Positions 24,994-36,935 are shown, numbered from the stretch's first letter. The stretch: 64,000 nucleotides of DNA from Aquilaria yunnanensis (GCA_039654915.1 CM077600.1:44500492-44564491), one strand, 5' to 3'. Numbers and translations: made by a program. Notes: generated by a model from the letters alone, not told the origin.

Positions 24994-26055
24994 TACCTAA
25001 ATACTTATTGCTCCCTGAACTATAGTGGCTCAGACATTTTACCCCCGAACTATGAACCATATCAACTCGAATCCTGAACTTTGAGAAAACGGCCACTTTG
25101 ATCCTTTGACTCAAATATCTAACGTCTGATCTAACATCTATCTATTTATTAAATGGAAAAAATATGTAATAGCCACTCAAATTTATATGTATTCTTATTT
25201 TCACCCTAATCTTTCACCTCCAACATCTAAGTTACCATCTCCGACTTTCAAATTTTTTAAGCAAAGTTTTTTGCTCACCACTGCTTGTCGTTGTTCGTCA
25301 CCTCTAATGAGCTTAGCCAATGAACGCTCTGTCGTTTTTCTTCACCTTTTTTCATCACTGCCAACGGGCCCAGCCAATTAGCATTCCCGGCTGTTTTTTC
25401 CAATCGCATTGTTGCCGGCAAATTCCCCGAGAACTTCTCTAAACGTGTCGATGTCGTTTCCTCGATATCGATTCATTCTCCCTCTCCAAGCCCTAGCCGT
25501 CACTTTCCTTCGATCACTAGTACACTCTCACCAAGCTCGTGTTCCACCCTTCTTCCGCAGATCCCCTTGCCTCATCCGGTGACTTCCTCTGCCTTTGGGA
25601 CCTCCATTCGAACCTAAACAATTCGTGTCTCCTGGGCATTACCACTGAACCAAACCACATCCAACCTCCTCGTTGTGTCGCTCCTAACTTACCCAGGCCC
25701 GTTCGGCCTCTAATTGTCGCCGAAGAAACAAAACCCAAGATTAAACCCGTCACCTGACCCGTTTTGTTCGTGAACAACGAAAGCAACACAATTTCACTTA
25801 ATCACGCTTTAAGTCCCTAAGCTCATGGTCTTTAGTAAGTTTGTCCCTAATGTTTAATGTTTATGCAGTTAGACGCTGGTACATTCTAAAACTAACAGAG
25901 TATATGTCATGGCACGATACATGACCAATTTACAAAGTTAAAGGACGAAAGTGACCCCTTTATCAAAGTTTAGGGTTCGAGTTGATCCGATTCATAGTTT
26001 AGAGGGTAAACTGTCCAAGTCACTATAGTTCAGGGGAACAATAGGTATTTAGGCC
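24994..26055. mobile_element. Mutator-like element (MULE-B) nested in MULE-A
   Basis: The terminal inverted repeats exceed 100 bp. The left begins with the word CCTAAATACTTATTGCTCCC and the right inverse reads CCTAAATACCTATTGTTCCC, followed by matched stretches through ACTATAGTG and ATCAACTCGAA. The flanks TTAATAGAA (24985-24993) and TTAACAGAA (26056-26064) are a 9-bp duplication with one mismatch, as expected for Mutator-type insertion. It landed in the left terminus of MULE-A. Its interior is GC-richer than its surroundings and carries a WD40 gene fragment, so this is a Pack-MULE. Confidence 0.8.
25402..25650 (+). pseudogene. Captured fragment of a TTG1/LWD1-type WD40 gene
   Basis: Across changing frames the translation follows the N-terminal part of plant TTG1/AN11/LWD proteins: NRIVAGKFPENF..KRVDVVS (about 25402-25463), then LSFDH (about 25503-25517), then TKLVFHPSS, LASSGDFLCLWDL and NLNNS (about 25532-25626). 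In the family the corresponding order is an RIxVGSFxED segment, LSFEHPYPPTK, LLASSGDFLRLW, and LNNSK. A stop follows LSFDH and frameshifts occur, so it is non-functional. Introns appear absent, but TTG1-type genes often lack them here. It was identified by motif order only. A whole-protein alignment would settle the source gene. Confidence 0.6.
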
Positions 26056-27374
26056 TTAACAGAATCTTGTAGAAAATACAAACTTTGGTCCCTACAATTT
26101 CTTTCTCTCACTCAAAGCACCCTCAAGTTAATAAATTTAATAGTCCAGCCACTATCTCGTTGTTTCTCTCCTAGATCTCACTCTCCCAATCAATAATTAC
26201 TATAGCTGTAACTCCACCCTACCTTTCCCATCCCTACCCACTCTCAACAAGCTCTTCAACGGTGTCAATAATGTCTAAGCCAACACAAACGCCACCCCAA
26301 CTTTATCTTGGTCAATCTGGAAAATTAATCGATTTTGGATTGTCAATTTCTAACTCTTCAATCACAAGTCAACCTCTATGATTTATTACTTCTTTGGTTG
26401 TCATCTCTGCCTATTATATGCACAGAAAAACCATTTGCAATTGCTTGAATTCACTAAGGCTATTAAGAGGGACAATAATAATAACTCTAATGTCGGTGTC
26501 GACTTGCGGCGCAGCTCCAAGAGGCGCCGTGGCCACCAAGCCTGCCAAAAAGTGGATGATTATTATGGTCAAGGAATAGTTTCTCCTCCTGATTTATTTT
26601 GCAATTTTTGGAGAGATCAATGGGGATGAGAAGCAGACAAGTCCAATTTCTGTTGATAGGATTCCTTTTGGCTTGCTGAGACTCTAGACTCTACCTTAAG
26701 GTAAGCTCCTGCTTTATACCAGATGTTTTGTGATAGATTGGGCTAATTTAAGCTTCTAGGTACTTGAAACTTGTTGGTTTTTTTGTTGAATTTGTGCAAT
26801 TTAAGTGAAAAATCAATTGAAGTTTCAGGCAACCATGGCAAAGATGGTGAAGCCCATAAATCATAGACAAGCTATTCAAGGTGATGAAGATGGTGGCGGG
26901 GATGAGGATTTAGGTATTTGAAGGAAGTGGTCTAGCAGTTGGACAGAGGATTCAGGTAAAGATGTTGTTTGGAGTTTGGCTGAGAATTTGTCTAGGAGTG
27001 GGACAAGCCTTACTGCTTTTGGACTATTTCATAGTCAATTTGGGGTTTAGGATGATTGGGTAATAGGAGACAGTTGAGGACAATTAGCAAGGATGACTAA
27101 CAAAGGTGGCAAGGTGGGAGCCTATGTGGATGGTGACAAATATGTTAAATTTACAAACTTAAGGACGCTTTAAGTGGTAGAAAAAAAAATGCAAAATCGT
27201 CAATTTTTTCTAAGATTTTGTTAACTTTAACTATAAATTTGATGGAAGAACCTTGCTTAGAATAAAAATAGGAAAATTAAGGATTTTGAGATGACAAAAT
27301 GAAGGTCAATAACCCATTTAGGACAACACAAAAAAGGTTAGGAATCACAAACAAATTTTACTCCATAATTAATT

Positions 27375-30339
27375 GTTATCTTCATTGACCATTTCTTTTA
27401 ATCTACCATTGCATGTCTCGTCTATATGATATAAATGAATATGATTCCATGTAGCATTTATATCTTAATCCTTGGGCTACTAATTCTTGGCTTATCTTTA
27501 GCTTTAATAGTGGTTTCTTGAGCTACTTGTTTTTCTTACTTTATTTAATTGTTATTGAGGTTAAAACATGTCAATATATGCTTGTTTAGGAATAGTTGTG
27601 TGATTATTGTTAAAATTTTTGAATAATTTATTTAACATTGGAGATAAAATCAGTAAAGCTAAAAGTTAAAAGCTATTATCAGATAGTTTTTTTTTAGGCT
27701 TTAACACTAAATACTAATGCTAACACCAAACAAGGCCATATATGGATATTTCTTAACATGAAAATACTAACATATGAGTGTGATTAATTTATGCTTTCTA
27801 TTTTTTTTTTATAATTAGAAAGAAATAACAGGAAGTAAAAAAGAAAAATACAAACCGTAGTTCTAAGTTACTATAATATCATGCCAACTATAATTTGAAC
27901 AAGCAAAACATGTGCTTTTCTAATTGAGCAGTTTGAGAAAAGCATCAAACTCATTCATATTCCCACCATTAGTCATTTCATCTAATGTAATTTACTAATG
28001 TCATGTTGCAAGTAGGAAAATATTGTTCAATTACCCATGTTTACACCTAAGACTTGGTAAAGCAAAGCTAAGCTCTTGACCATTGTTACTAAAAAGTTAG
28101 CTACTAGCATTGAAAAGACTTATACCTTGAGGAAGTCTTGAGATGGATAAAATATCTCTTTTCAACATGTCGAGGACTAGAGCATGTCTCTTTGGTTGGA
28201 GGTCGCTGCCACATATTTGTTATGAATTCTTTGTACCTTTACACATTTGCATATAACATACTTAGAAGCTAAGAAATGTATTGCATAAAATCTTTTGCAA
28301 TTTCTTAGCTTTTACAGTCATTTTAAAGTGGTTTCTTATTTCAACTGGTGTCATCATAAAGTCCTATAGTTCTTATATATTGTCAAACTCGTAACCCTTC
28401 CATTTAATTTAATATTTTCTTTTAACAAAATTTGTGAATATTACCACTGTACTTCCTAGCTAATTATAATGAATGACCATATCATATCCTAGGCCAAAAC
28501 TGGAAAAAATATACAATATTATGATCAAAACACAAAGTAAACAAAACATTATCTTATTCCCCAATGATCGCTTTGTGTTGTTCAAGAACACCAATAGACC
28601 TAAAATCAAACAAAACACTTAATTGATAAATTGTCCTCCAAGGTAACCTTTCGAACAATATCTAACATTGATCACTAGAACTAGCCTTTAATTGCAACAT
28701 AGGTAGTGGAATGAGCCAACCCAGCCAAGATTACAAGCCAAACACCAATATTAGTTCGAGCTCCTTTCACCTACTTCATATGGGCACGGCCAACATGTTT
28801 GATTTCGTTTTAGTTTTTGTTGAATTCATAAAAACCATAAATTGCACTCAAATGGGAAACAAATTCAAAAGATAAGAGTGCTGGAGCGCATCGTGAGGAA
28901 CTATGCCAGTGACAATGAATGAAACATTTTCGATGTTAAAGAGAATGAACCAATGAGATCAAGTATGTTGAGGCAGTGGATGTGAGTGTTACTGGAGTTA
29001 GGGTAGTGCCATTTATTTGTTCATTTCATTTGAATCTTTACAGAAAAAAATAAATCTAAGGTCAGTTTATTTAATATTAATGTAGATTAATGAGATCTCA
29101 TTTTTTACTAGTTCAAGTCAGGTTTTCCTGGGTTAAAAAAACCTATCTAAGTAGTATATAAAGTGCCTTCAATTTTTTTTATTGACAACCTATGCCAGCC
29201 ATTCTTGGCTTGATTCTCGGTAAACAGATATCTCATTAAGCGATTGGCTGAAACCTTCAACCATCAGTATCTCATTCATGAGTTGTAGCCCAAGGCTTCT
29301 CCAGCATTGGTTGTAAGACCCCAACCTCGAATCCAACATCCATCCATTGGATTATTACTTATCCGCTTCCTAGCATAGTTGCCTTTCACTTATTCCACCA
29401 CCCTCACCATTCTCAGATTTGTGGTTGAACTATCATGAAATTGAGGTCACTGAAAAATTTGGAGCTGTTGACCAAAAGCCAATATTGGAGCTAACTGGTG
29501 AAGTTGGGAGTAGCCTGGGTAGCTCAGATTTCCATGGTGAACTAGCTTAACCTAGTTGTAATTCCCATGTTTCACTGGTTTGAGAATGAAATGAGATTTT
29601 GAGCTATGTAACTTTACGAGTGGCATATGGTTCAAAATTTTTATCCAAGTTGGCCCTATTTCATAACCTAACTGATGCTCCCGTAAAGCCCCTTTGACCT
29701 ACATTGTCCACAACTTAATGAAGCCTCATTAGTTGGAAATAATCCAATTCAAATTGCCTCTTACTTTTTGCCCAGATAACTATTCTTCTAATGATTTGAT
29801 GTCTAATTCTGATGGAAAAATGGACAATATGTCTTGGGTTTGAAGTGCCCCATGTTTTTTATAAGATTTCAGAAGTCAATTTGATTGATGGTTTTGTGAT
29901 GGCTTTTTTAATAGAATAGATGTGAGATTCGGAAGAAGATGAAGGTTTACTGGCATGCATTTTTATTACAAAAAATTATGTGTCTTGGCCTAAAATTTTA
30001 TATTTGTACAATATGATCATTTATTATAACTAATGAGAAGACCACCGTGGTAGTGTGAATAGGATATAATATATGAGTTAAGAGACTTTATAATGATATT
30101 AGTTGAGGTAAGATACCACCTTATAACAACATAAAAACTAGGAAACCATATATGAATTTTACCCAAGTTGTATTTTTTTTACTTAATAAGTTTTCTTATT
30201 CGTGTCTTACATTGAAAAGAAAACATAACAGATTAAAAAAATGGGCATCTACACTAGCTACATAATATATATCTACCAAGAAGAGAAAAAAATTAGCACT
30301 TGTATTGTCCCGATATGGACTTTCTTAGGGTTTTTCCTT
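27375..30339. other. Intergenic DNA or LINE 5' region, no gene seen
   Basis: About 3 kb without a supported frame. The stretch 28700-28800 on the minus strand translates to a hydrophobic phrase (TNIGVWLVILAGLAHSTT) with no further support. The part nearest 30300 could be the 5' untranslated region of the LINE that follows. Confidence 0.45.
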
Positions 30340-30503
30340 TTTGCCATTTTGCTAGATTCTTTGTGGAACAAGGAGTCGTTCACTGCTTGAAATTTTGTGG
30401 TCTGCTTACCATCTGTGACGGTCATTTCACTTATTCTGGTGAGTTTTCATTCTCAGTGTAGGTTTTGTTTGGCTTAAGCCTTGTTCTAGTTTTTCGTTGT
30501 CAT

Positions 30504-31293
30504 GAAGGCCCTGGATAAGTACTTTATGAGCCTTACTGAGGAGGAAAGGCAATCTTGTTGCCTGATTTCGATGGAGAAATAGTGTAAAGGCTTCACCAAA
30601 CTAATGGTGGCTTTGAAGGCATTTTCAAACAAATTAGTGTGGCCTGAACACTTGAAGGAGGCGTTGCGCAAGGCCTATCATTACTAAATCCAATTTTTTC
30701 TTTGAGTGGCCAACCCATCATTTGGAGATAAACTCTTTTCTCCTGTTTTGAGAAGTAGAAGGATTGTGCAATGATTTTGAAAGGTAAACCATGGTCATTT
30801 AATAATCGAACCATCGTTAAGCAACAACTACAGAAGGCTGATGGGCCCTCATTGCTTCAATTTAACAGAGCTGCATTTTGGGTGCACATACTTGATGCCC
30901 CGCTTGATTGAATTACAAAGTCGATTGCTGAAACCTTAGGAAGTTCTTTGGGGCTGGTGATTTGAATTGACATGTCCAGTTCATCTCTGTGGGTTTGAAT
31001 CTTCATGGATATTTCAAGGCCTTTACGGTGGGTTTTGCTTGTGGAAGATGATAGAGGGAAACACTAGTTTTATATAAAATATGAAAGGTTGCTTGATTTT
31101 TATTACTAGTACGGGAAGGTCGACCATGTTAAGTAAGAATGCCTTGTGGGTTTGGCGGGTGACAATGGTGGTGTGGCTCAATATGGTGATTGGCTCTGAT
31201 ATGTTCCATCATAGAAAGAGGGCATGGGTTCGATGGAAACTAAATAGTATTACTATGAATCAGAGTTGCAGGAATCAACTAATAGTTCATTGA
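30504..31293 (+). pseudogene. LINE ORF1 relic (DUF4283, zf-CCHC_4)
   Basis: Translation in shifting frames gives SLTEEERQSCC and KAFSNKLVWPEHLKEALRKA-like DUF4283 text (about 30520-30680), then GKPWSFNNRTIVKQ (about 30783-30824) and FNRAAFWVHILDAPLD (about 30861-30908). The next recognisable word is the zinc-knuckle region YERLLDFYYY.GRVDHVK (about 31083-31138). This is the nucleic-acid-binding ORF1 of plant L1 elements. Stops are present throughout, including in the zinc-knuckle part. Confidence 0.8.
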
Positions 31294-31807
31294 AGGAAAC
31301 TCAGGTACCTAAAACTAATGTAATGAAGCTCATTGCCCTTAGCACGTCCTCAGTGGTGCCAGTTATAGATGGCAAAATCTTATATTAACTGGAGATGCTT
31401 AAGGTCGAGGGTATTATTACTCTGTCACGCAAAGAAGTTTATCATTCTCCTAATTCGGTGGGGGCTATGGTCCGAATAAAGGCATTCCAGGTGAAACTTA
31501 ATGCGGGCTCTAGTTTTATCTTTGCTTCTTCTTTTTCATCGAATTCCAACCCTCCAAGGAGAGGCCTTATTATGAATGTGTGAGATCCTAAAGCCCTATC
31601 AAAGGTAGGGAGCTTGACATATTAGCTATGGTGAACCAATTTGGCGAAGGCTAAGAATGGAGGTAGATACTAAGAAAAATCCATTGACACCCTCCAAGAG
31701 AAATGAACCAGCAAGAATCAAGGATCATGGTATCATGAAAGCTAAAATGGGGCATGAAGATCTTTTTCAAGTAGAGAGGAGCAAAGACTCCCCTAGTCAG
31801 TCATTAT

Positions 31808-32912
31808 GAGTCTCTTTAGTTTAAACTGTTAGGGGTTATGATGACCTCGGACAATTCAAGCCCTATGAAGGGCAATTAAGAAATGGTCCCCTGATATGGT
31901 CTTCCTTATAGAAACCAGAAAGATTACATCAGAGATGGAAAGAATGAGGCGTTCATTAGGTTTCCCATTTTATTTCATTGTTTCGTCTGAAGGAAAGAAG
32001 AGAGGTCCAGCACTCTTGTGAAGGGACGGGTGGTAAGTGGAGTTAATGTCTTACTTATAGTATCGTATTGATGTTAAGGTTACGACTTAGGGGCTTTCCT
32101 GGAGGCTGATAGGCTTTTATGGTAACCTGGTTAAATGTCTTTGACATCTTTCATGGTCTTTGTTAAGATCACTAGAGAGTTAATCAAATCTCCCGTGGCT
32201 AGTCTTGGGGGATTTTAATGAACTTCTTTGGTTGGCAGAAAAGGATGGTGGGAAGAACTACGACCCTAGATAAATAGATGAATTTAGGAAGGATGTGGCG
32301 AACGCGCACCTAATGGATTTGGGATTCCATGGTTTTGACTATACTTAGAGGTATGTATGCTTGGGTGGTGTTCTAGTGCAAGAAAAACTTGATCGTGGTC
32401 TTATTACTCTAAGCATTAAGTTTATTTTCATTAAAGGTTACGTAGAACACTTCCTGTTTGCTTGCTCTAATCACTACAGACTTCATACTTACTTGTTGGG
32501 TAGACCTGATCGTGAATGTCACAATACATCACACTTTGAATTGGCCTGGACCCTTGAAGGTAAATGCAATGAGATTTTTTGCTCCTAGCTTGCTGGTAAT
32601 TATGGTGCTTCCTTTCTAAAAAAATTGATTGCGTGTTGTTGTGATTTGAAGGAGTGGAAGTTGGATTTAGATTATCTGCCTTGAAAGATTAAGAAGGTTG
32701 AGGCAGACCTTAAATGACTTGAGCGTTAAATGAGCTCTGAAGATGTGTATGTATGCCATTTTGAACTGGAGAAGGAGTTGGCCATATTGTATGAGATGGA
32801 AGAAAAATCCTGGAGCCAACAGGTTAAATCTCTATGGTTAAAAAGAGAGGATCGTAATACCAGATTTTTCCAAGTAGATTTGGGAAAAAGGCATAAGAAC
32901 CATATTCAATAG
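31808..32912 (+). pseudogene. LINE endonuclease and pre-RT linker relic
   Basis: Endonuclease words appear in order: SLFSLNC.GL..PRTIQAL, then KWSPDMVFLIETRK (about 31880-31925), FYFIVSSEGKKRGPALL, LVLGDFNELLW (about 32200-32232), and VQEKLDRGLITLSIKF. The linker follows: EEKSWSQQVKSLWLKREDRN and TRFFQ (about 32800-32870), the usual text just upstream of the reverse transcriptase in plant L1s. Several stops interrupt it. After 32912 the coding signal is lost. Confidence 0.85.
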
Positions 32913-33117
32913 TCTATAGACTAATGATGATTGCGAGCTTACGGATATTAAAGACTTTTAGAAGGAGATTGTCCACTACTTCAAGTCCTATTTTCTTCAT
33001 CTTACCCATCACGCTTTAATAAAGTAATTCCTTTGGTTAAAAAGAGTGTAACTGATCATGTGAATTTATAGCTGAACCGTCCTTTGGTTAAAAGATTGGC
33101 AGGACAAGCTTTGCTCT

Positions 33118-35187
33118 TTGATGAAGGGTGGCTGTCAGCTAGCTCTTTTACTTCTGGTGGCATGTTGGTTTTTGTGGTTTAACAAAAACATGGCTATACA
33201 TGAGGCCTACTTATATTCACCGTTAAACCTTACCTCATTGATTAAGTGTTGGGTTGAGGGATGGAAGCAATCTTGCCTGTTGGATGATCGGATGAAAACT
33301 GTCGATGCTAGGGGTGATTGTACTTGGTTTCCTACCGATGGGGCGATAAAACTCAATGTCGATGCTGGCCTGGACAAGTCCTCTTAGTGTGATAGCTTGG
33401 GTGTCATATGCCATAATGCAACTGAAGTCATTTTGGTCATTATTAGTTATGGATTGCACTACTTTGGTGGTGATGTGGCCTGCCTTGAAGCACTTGCGAT
33501 CCTTACCATGTTAGTGTTGTGCCTAAAAGTTAATCATAAGAATATTCTATTTTGCATGTTGAGTCATGATAATTTATTGAAACATTAATCCAGTAATTGT
33601 GTTTCTTGCTTTGTTTCTGTGTGACATAATCAAACATAATTATAACTCTAAAATAATAGTATTCTTAAATGTCTTTGATCTAGTATTATTATGGAGTTGA
33701 TTGCAATAATACATAAAGATTAGCATGTGTGGAAACTAATATGAGATATGTAATCTACATATGGGTACAAGTTGGAGAACTTATGTATTTGACCGACCCA
33801 TCATAAGAACACTACATAGATCATAATATGAGTGTCATAAGTAATTCTCGTAGTGATTATGGTATATGTAGTCATTTGACCTAAGGTCATCGAGGTTTTC
33901 TACATGTAAGTTACATGCTTTGATACTTCCTTTTGTTGCTCATAACTAAGTGAACATGAAGGTAGTCATTCAGTATGTTACATATCATGTAGAGGATTTT
34001 GTATGATCAAAATGAGATTTATCCCTCCTATATAACGGGAGTGATATCTTCGGGCTCTTTGATTGAATGAGACTGAGGAAATGCATGACCATACCCAGAT
34101 AAGTTGGTATGAGATATCAATGTCATTAGTTTTAGTCAGTTTACTTAGTAATCAAGAAACCTTAAATTGGGCCACACGAGAGTGACACATTCCATGTCTC
34201 GTACTCAATCTTGATATCTTGGACAAAAGGTCAATGACATGTGTAAATAATGATCATAGAGGTTTAGTCGAATCACCGACTATCTTGTCACTTGGGTAAC
34301 AATGATGTGTTAGATACTACTCATTGTTTATGATCATAAATGTGATTTATGATCATTGTCAATGTGATAGGAGCCTATTAGGTCACACAGATAGAGCCAA
34401 TTAGATTATTTGAATGCATGAGCCAAATTATTTGGGTTTTGGTTTCATGATAATTTCGGATTAATAATTAGCTCAAAGGTTGAGCCATTATGAAGCACAA
34501 AATTAGGCCTAATTCAATTAGGGTTATGAAACCCATTAGGCTTGAAAGATAAGTCTCACTATATATACATCATATAGTGAGAATTTTTGTAGCTCAAGTC
34601 CTAGCCATCCAAAGTTCCAACCACACTCTCCTCTTGCCTTTTCTTGGAGGATGTAAGCTAACACTGCGGGCGCAAGAGGAACACAACTGCTGAAACGTGG
34701 TGGAGGCGTAGTGATCCGAGTGGTTCGTGTGGATACCGTAGAAGGCTTGAACACGTCAACTGTTCAAGTTTGTGATTCAACTCAACAATTGGGTAAAAGA
34801 TCTCAGCGGACTAAGTATAAAAATTTCGAACACCTGATTTAATCTATTTCACTTGAATCCTAGAGAGTTTCGGTTAGTTTCCGCTGCATTTGTTTGGCTT
34901 CTTAAACCCTACATACCATCCTAAGATAAGCCCATCATTTTGGGTATAGGAAAATTATTTTTGAGTCAGACTCGTTGTCTTTGATCAAGGAACTCCAACT
35001 TAGTGTTTCCCCTTCCTTGTTTTATTTTGGTGCTATTTTAGATGAAGTTAGGGTTTTAGCTAGTTTCTTTAAGTCTTATTCCTTTCCATTTGTTCGCCGA
35101 GCAAGTAATAGTGCTGCTTATGTCCCAGCTAGAATGGGCCTTAGGTTTATTGGTAGGTATGCTTGGGAAGCCCCTTTCCCGAATTGA
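33118..35187 (+). pseudogene. LINE C-terminal RNase H relic, split by a solo LTR
   Basis: Upstream of the LTR: FLWFNKNMAIHE, a Trp-rich linker, WFPTDGAIKLNVDAGLD (start of the RNase H fold), GVICHNATEVIL and CLEALAILTM. Downstream of the LTR, in the same family order: ESDSLSLIKEL, LFYFGAILDEVRVLASFF and FVRRASNSAAYVPARMGL (to 35187). The LTR and its duplicated TACCA at 33509-34918 account exactly for the break, so the two halves were contiguous before that insertion. The domain also carries a stop near 33387. Confidence 0.87.
33509..34913 (+). mobile_element. Solo LTR, copy 2
   Basis: Starts TGTTAGTGTTGTGCC and ends CCCTACA, flanked by a perfect 5-bp duplication TACCA (33504-33508 and 34914-34918). 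It is homologous along its length to the solo LTR at 15031-16446 but in the opposite orientation. No internal retrotransposon sequence is attached. It is inserted in the RNase H region of the LINE. Confidence 0.93.
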
Positions 35188-35190
35188 TTA

Positions 35191-36287
35191 AGTGTGATGT
35201 TATCTTCTTCTTAAGTTAATGAAGTTGGCCATCCCATACACACACACACACACAACAGGACTAGGAAAAAGTGCCTTGAAATTTCAAAATGTGGAAGCGG
35301 GTCTTGTGGAGATGGAGTATTGGGATTTGGCTGCCCTCAGAATCCTAGAAATTCCCCATCTCATCTCATCAGACTCCAAGACTTCGCATTTGGCTTCATC
35401 AAATCGAGTTAACCATGTTTACACCTGGAGGTAAAATGGGCTAGCTAGCTGTAATGATGATTAATTACTAGTATCAACCACTCTGACGTTAACGCTTCTA
35501 GAAGAAGATTCCTCGCGCAGGTTATTTAGTACTAGTAATATATATTAAGTTAGGATGGCATATGCAAGTCATCCGCCGGATCATTGCTCTGCTACTTTTA
35601 CCCTTCCGATCGGGAGCGTTTTCTTTGGATCTAAGCTTGCCCCTTGAACCCCCTAATTAAACAATTACCTACTGCATTCACCCACGGACCTTGCACATAT
35701 ATAGCCGACTACATCGGTTAATTTTTCTATCGTGAGGTTTAATTTATTATTTTTATAGAGAATCTGTTTCTTTTCTAAAAAAAAAAATATCTACATATCC
35801 AATCTCTTTGAGGAAGTATAGGAGAAATAACTTAATCAGAATACCCTTTCCTCAAAAAGATACAAGAAAAGGGAAATGGCAAGAAAATACACAAATTTAC
35901 CACCCATCATTAGTTTCTTCCAGAGGAAAACGTTGTCGTACCAACTCCTCACGAACGTTTTCGCGAAATTGAGTTCCAGTCTGAAATACAATGTAGTACT
36001 GTACTCCTATATCATGTTGTAGCTAGCAAGGTAATTATTACATTAATATGTCTGTAAACAGACACGTATCTGCTGCCACGCCACAACTAAACAACATCAG
36101 TAGCTTTTATATTATATATGCTCTGACTTGTTAATTAATCCTTATCAACTCAAAATCTGCAAGAGCCAAAAAGCCAAGGACCCCCCAAATCCGCGAAGCT
36201 GGTGGCACTACTTTAAATAAACCAAAATCCCAGTGGCAAACCGGTAATCCCAAAGTCACTCCTCGTTTTATATATCTGTTTGAAACA
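35191..36287. other. Upstream region of the DUF761 gene
   Basis: No gene. A (CA)n run lies at about 35236-35255. A TATA-like TTTTATATATC at about 36266-36276 lies roughly 90 bp ahead of the DUF761 start codon and could be its promoter element. Confidence 0.5.
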
Positions 36288-36365
36288 ATGTTCTTTATTC
36301 TCGCCCTCATCAACCCGAGAAGATCAGGGAGAGAAACGAAAAATAAAAAAACGTACGAAAATCAA

Positions 36366-36935
36366 ATGGCTGGCCCATTCCACCAAAAAAATTTGCATCC
36401 TCTTCAAGCTTCATCATCTTCAACCTCGGGCTCAATCAAGATGATAAAGACCCTAATCCAGACCCTCTTCTACACCCAATTCGTCCGATTGGTCCGAGCA
36501 CTTGCCAAGTTCAAGTCTATTCTCATCCACACCCTCAAAGAAATGAACCAACCCCTCCATTTCATCTACCAAGCCAAGGCCACCAAGAAGCAGAGGAAGC
36601 TCATCTTCGGCTCCTTCCGCCTGCACTACAACTGGTGCTCCTCTGACGTCGTCCCCATCCCGGCTCAGTCCTACTACGACTCAACGTGGAACTCAGTCAT
36701 CGCGGCGGCTGACCCATGTGTCGCTGATATTGGCTCGGAGGCGTCTCAGCTCTCCAGTTATCTACAGTGGCTGGAGGATGGAAAGAGTAATGTGGGTTCT
36801 GGGGAAGCCGAGACGGCGGTGGCGGATATAGATAGGTTGGCGGAGATGTTTATTGCTAGCTGCCATGAGAAGTTTTTGTTGGAGAAGCAAGAGTCGTACA
36901 GGAGATTTCAAGAAATGCTCACTAGAAGCATGTAA
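36366..36935 (+). CDS. DUF761 domain protein
   Basis: A single open frame of 189 codons if the ATG at 36366 (MAGPFHQKN) is used. An in-frame ATG 26 codons upstream (36288) gives a 215-residue version whose extra leader is low-complexity and reads like untranslated sequence. The C-terminus has the DUF761 signature: Ala-Asp-rich lead-in DIDRLAEMFIASCHEKF, then LLEKQESYRRFQEMLTRSM at the very end. The N-terminal half is basic (KATKKQRKLIFGSFRLHYN). Known members are short plant proteins of unknown biochemical role, some named cotton-fibre-expressed. The coding part is GC-richer than its flanks, intact and intronless, which is good evidence for a living host gene. Confidence 0.9.
   Translation: MAGPFHQKNLHPLQASSSSTSGSIKMIKTLIQTLFYTQFVRLVRALAKFKSILIHTLKEMNQPLHFIYQAKATKKQRKLIFGSFRLHYNWCSSDVVPIPAQSYYDSTWNSVIAAADPCVADIGSEASQLSSYLQWLEDGKSNVGSGEAETAVADIDRLAEMFIASCHEKFLLEKQESYRRFQEMLTRSM

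Larger units (their letters stand above)
24844..27364. mobile_element. Mutator-like element (MULE-A), host of a nested MULE
   Basis: A perfect 10-bp duplication ATAATTAATT (24834-24843 and 27365-27374) flanks long inverted termini. The left arm (24844-24993, continuing after the nested element at 26066-26150) and the right arm (about 27150-27364) share, in inverse orientation, the phrases meaning 'ttatggtttccaacctttt' and 'ttaaagtctctaacttcc'. The same termini bound the element at 49465-56969, so they form one family. There is no transposase. Interior frames (for example the Asn- and Arg-rich one at 26378-26629) may be captured host sequence, but I do not recognise the source. Confidence 0.85.
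30340..35190 (+). mobile_element. L1-type LINE relic lacking reverse transcriptase
   Basis: Domains follow in L1 order on the plus strand: DUF4283 and a zinc knuckle (ORF1), then AP-endonuclease, the region preceding the reverse transcriptase, and finally a C-terminal RNase H. The reverse transcriptase domain itself is absent: between about 32950 and 33120 the sequence jumps from the pre-RT linker to the tail before RNase H. Stops and frameshifts are numerous. A solo LTR (33509-34913) interrupts RNase H. The ends are not precise, as I see no clear poly-A tail or target duplication. Confidence 0.85.

Noticed and set aside
25517..25789. 90-codon minus-strand frame over the MULE-B interior
   Set aside because: It lies opposite the WD40-like fragment and is explained as its shadow.
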